Positions 62,442 to 64,000 of a stretch of DNA of 64,000 nt are shown here, piece by piece. Made by a program: the position numbers and the translations under genes. The stretch is from positions 186,001-250,000 of the forward strand of contig NZ_QMIK01000003.1 of assembly GCF_003316845.1 (NCBI RefSeq), given 5' to 3'. Positions within the stretch are counted from its first letter, which is position 1. Each line of letters starts with the position of its first letter. The stretch is from Cognataquiflexum aquatile. GTDB lineage: Bacteria > Bacteroidota > Bacteroidia > Cytophagales > Cyclobacteriaceae. Below the pieces are notes generated by a model, which saw nothing but the letters and a program-made list of their open reading frames with translations, was not told the origin of the DNA and made no database searches.

Positions 62442-64000
62442 TTATTCCTTGATTTCAATTACTTTGAATTCTGTTCTTCTATTGGTCTGATGTTCTTCTT
62501 CAGTTTGGGCATCTGCGATAATCAACTGTCGCTTGCCATAACCTTTGGCTACTAACCTGCTCGCATCTATTCCCTGTGAAACAAGGTAAGCCACTGCTGA
62601 TTCAGCCCTTCTTTGTGTCAGCGCATCGTTATACTCATCTGTTGCACGTGCATCAGCATGCGAACTCAATTCGATCCTGATGCTTGGATTGTCTTTCAGG
62701 ATCTTGACCAATTTATCCAACTCCAATGCTGCATCGGCACGGATATCCGCTTTGTCAAGGTCATAATAAATATTTTCGAGCACTATTGACCTTTCCAAAA
62801 TCAAAGCATCCAATACTACCGTGGTGTCAAGGGTGATATTGGTGACTTCTTGAATCAGATCTTGTGGTTTTGGTGTCTTGCCAATGGTAGTGTAAGTTAT
62901 GCTTTTGCTGAAATAGCCGCTTTTGGAGGCGATGATGGAGAAATTGGCTTCAGGTGCCAATGTAAATCTCAGTCTTCCGTTTTGGTTTGAGAAATCCCCC
63001 CCAACGTTTTTATTTGCGCCGTCATACAATACAACCCTTGTCTGTGGCAAAATAACTTCGGTTCCGTCATCCTTTTTCTCTTTTGTGGTCACGTTAAGAA
63101 AAACATTGACGATTTTTGGTTTCGGTGTTTTGTCTTCAAAGAAATAAATGTCGTCATCTCCCAAACCTCCTTCCCTATTGGAAGATAGGAATCCTTCTGT
63201 CGGATATTTGGAAAAAAAGATTCCAAAATCATCTGCCACTGAATTGATGTTTGAGCCTAGATTTTTCACTTCCCAACCCTTATCCGTCCTTTCTGCTACA
63301 AAGAGATCCATTTTCCCAAAACCGGCGTGGCCATCTGAGGCAAAAAAGATCTTGCCGTCTGAAGCGATATAAGGAAACATTTCATTGCCGGGAGTATTGA
63401 TTTGGTTTCCCATATTCACTGCATTTCCAAAATCTCCGTTGGCAAGTTTAGTCGCTTTGTAGAGGTCTTGGCCACCTTTGCCGTCCGGTCTATTGGAAGC
63501 AAAATAAAGCTCATTACCATCAGGACTGAATGCTGGTGTGGTATTATAATAAAACTCATCTTCATTGACAGGCATCCAAATCGGTTGGGTATATCCTCCG
63601 CCACGGAAATAGGAAACAAACAAATGAACATCGGGAAGGTCTTTTGTGGAGGTTGAATTCGCCCTAGCATAGATCAAGGTATTTCCATCAGGACTGACGG
63701 CCATGGAACCTTGGTTTAGGTTCTCCTCATTCCGGAATTCGGGAAGCTGTTGCACACTTTGCACATCGACTTTGATTCCTTCCGCTCTGGTACGGAACAT
63801 TTTTAAATATGGTGTTCCGGTGGAAGCATATATGCCACTGCTTTGTCTGTTGCTGGTAAAATATAGGAAACCATCGTTCACAACCGGAGAATATTCAGCA
63901 AGCGGTGTATTCAATAACTTGTAATTTTCCACCTGCATGAATTCCCAATAATTCTGGATTTCACTGATTTTTTTGAGATTGGAAATTTCAAGTTCTACAA
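62442..64000 (-). CDS. PD40/WD40-like beta-propeller and OmpA-family outer-membrane protein (5' end outside window)
   Basis: The frame stays open from the first internal ATG (63938) to the window end, so the gene is partial at its N-terminus. The visible 519 residues contain PD40 propeller blades (AVSPDGNTLIYARA, AFSPDGNELYFASNRPDGKGGQDLY, YIASDGKIFFASDGHAGFGKMDLF). A carboxypeptidase-regulatory-like strand region follows (NQNGRLRFTLAPEANFSI). The C-terminal OmpA peptidoglycan-binding domain has IYYDLDKADIRADAALELDKL and SSHADARATDEYND. This is the usual Bacteroidota envelope-anchoring architecture. Confidence 0.92.
   Translation of the reverse strand, partial: VELEISNLKKISEIQNYWEFMQVENYKLLNTPLAEYSPVVNDGFLYFTSNRQSSGIYASTGTPYLKMFRTRAEGIKVDVQSVQQLPEFRNEENLNQGSMAVSPDGNTLIYARANSTSTKDLPDVHLFVSYFRGGGYTQPIWMPVNEDEFYYNTTPAFSPDGNELYFASNRPDGKGGQDLYKATKLANGDFGNAVNMGNQINTPGNEMFPYIASDGKIFFASDGHAGFGKMDLFVAERTDKGWEVKNLGSNINSVADDFGIFFSKYPTEGFLSSNREGGLGDDDIYFFEDKTPKPKIVNVFLNVTTKEKKDDGTEVILPQTRVVLYDGANKNVGGDFSNQNGRLRFTLAPEANFSIIASKSGYFSKSITYTTIGKTPKPQDLIQEVTNITLDTTVVLDALILERSIVLENIYYDLDKADIRADAALELDKLVKILKDNPSIRIELSSHADARATDEYNDALTQRRAESAVAYLVSQGIDASRLVAKGYGKRQLIIADAQTEEEHQTNRRTEFKVIEIKE

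Noticed and set aside
1-64000. CRISPR arrays, insertion sequences or prophage genes
   Set aside because: No regularly spaced repeats, transposases, integrases or phage structural genes were seen in any part of the window.

Overview
The window looks like chromosomal DNA of a Bacteroidota bacterium, most likely class Cytophagia near Cyclobacteriaceae (Algoriphagus/Aquiflexum-like). Reasons: a SusC/SusD pair, many start codons preceded by a TAnnTTTG -7 promoter element instead of a Shine-Dalgarno, a CarB without its C-terminal regulatory domain, bacillithiol synthesis (BshC), MnmD, DUF4834, PD40-OmpA, and a dispersed set of low-complexity and palindromic intergenic repeats. The species call is inference.

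Layout. 1-2.8 kb: AlbA_2 protein, PLP-dependent deaminase/desulfhydrase, RluD-type pseudouridine synthase. 2.8-4.1 kb: a gene-poor gap with two promoter-to-terminator units that each contain a tRNA-like domain and share an identical 24-base T-arm/acceptor end. 4.1-8.5 kb: a 1456-residue membrane-anchored protein made of six regular repeats of about 175 residues. 8.7-16.4 kb: mnmD-ispF, an M16 peptidase, CopZ-like protein and CopA copper ATPase, then bshC and 5-formyl-THF cyclo-ligase. 16.5-23.7 kb: a small barrel-like protein and a SusC-SusD-lipoprotein operon. 23.9-29.9 kb: the 2-oxoglutarate dehydrogenase genes E1, E2 (two lipoyl domains) and E3. 30-41 kb: small secreted protein, peptide-deformylase homologue, carB, DUF4834, a 7TM hybrid histidine kinase and clpB.

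41-55 kb is the accessory core: a flavin oxidase-like protein, an orphan PycTM (DUF5706) membrane protein, a CotH-like secreted protein, then a two-gene hybrid NRPS-PKS operon (A-T-KS-AT-T-aminotransferase, followed by C-A-T-TE). The operon lies between two direct copies of the last ~300 bases of the CotH-like gene. The second copy starts six bases after the NRPS stop codon. By eye the second adenylation domain reads as glycine-type and the acyltransferase as malonyl-type, so the predicted product is a small peptide containing a beta-amino (possibly beta,gamma-diamino) extended residue joined to glycine. No phosphopantetheinyl transferase, exporter or resistance gene is visible next to it.

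55-64 kb: DUF805 protein, tRNA-Ala(GGC), recR-clpS, a sodium:solute symporter, an XRE-type regulator, an alkyltransferase-like protein overlapping an MscS channel, an SDR-GIN-NTF2 operon, and a PD40/OmpA protein that runs off the window end.

All assignments come from reading the sequence and translations without database searches. Start codons were moved from the longest open frame where an internal ATG fits the family better.
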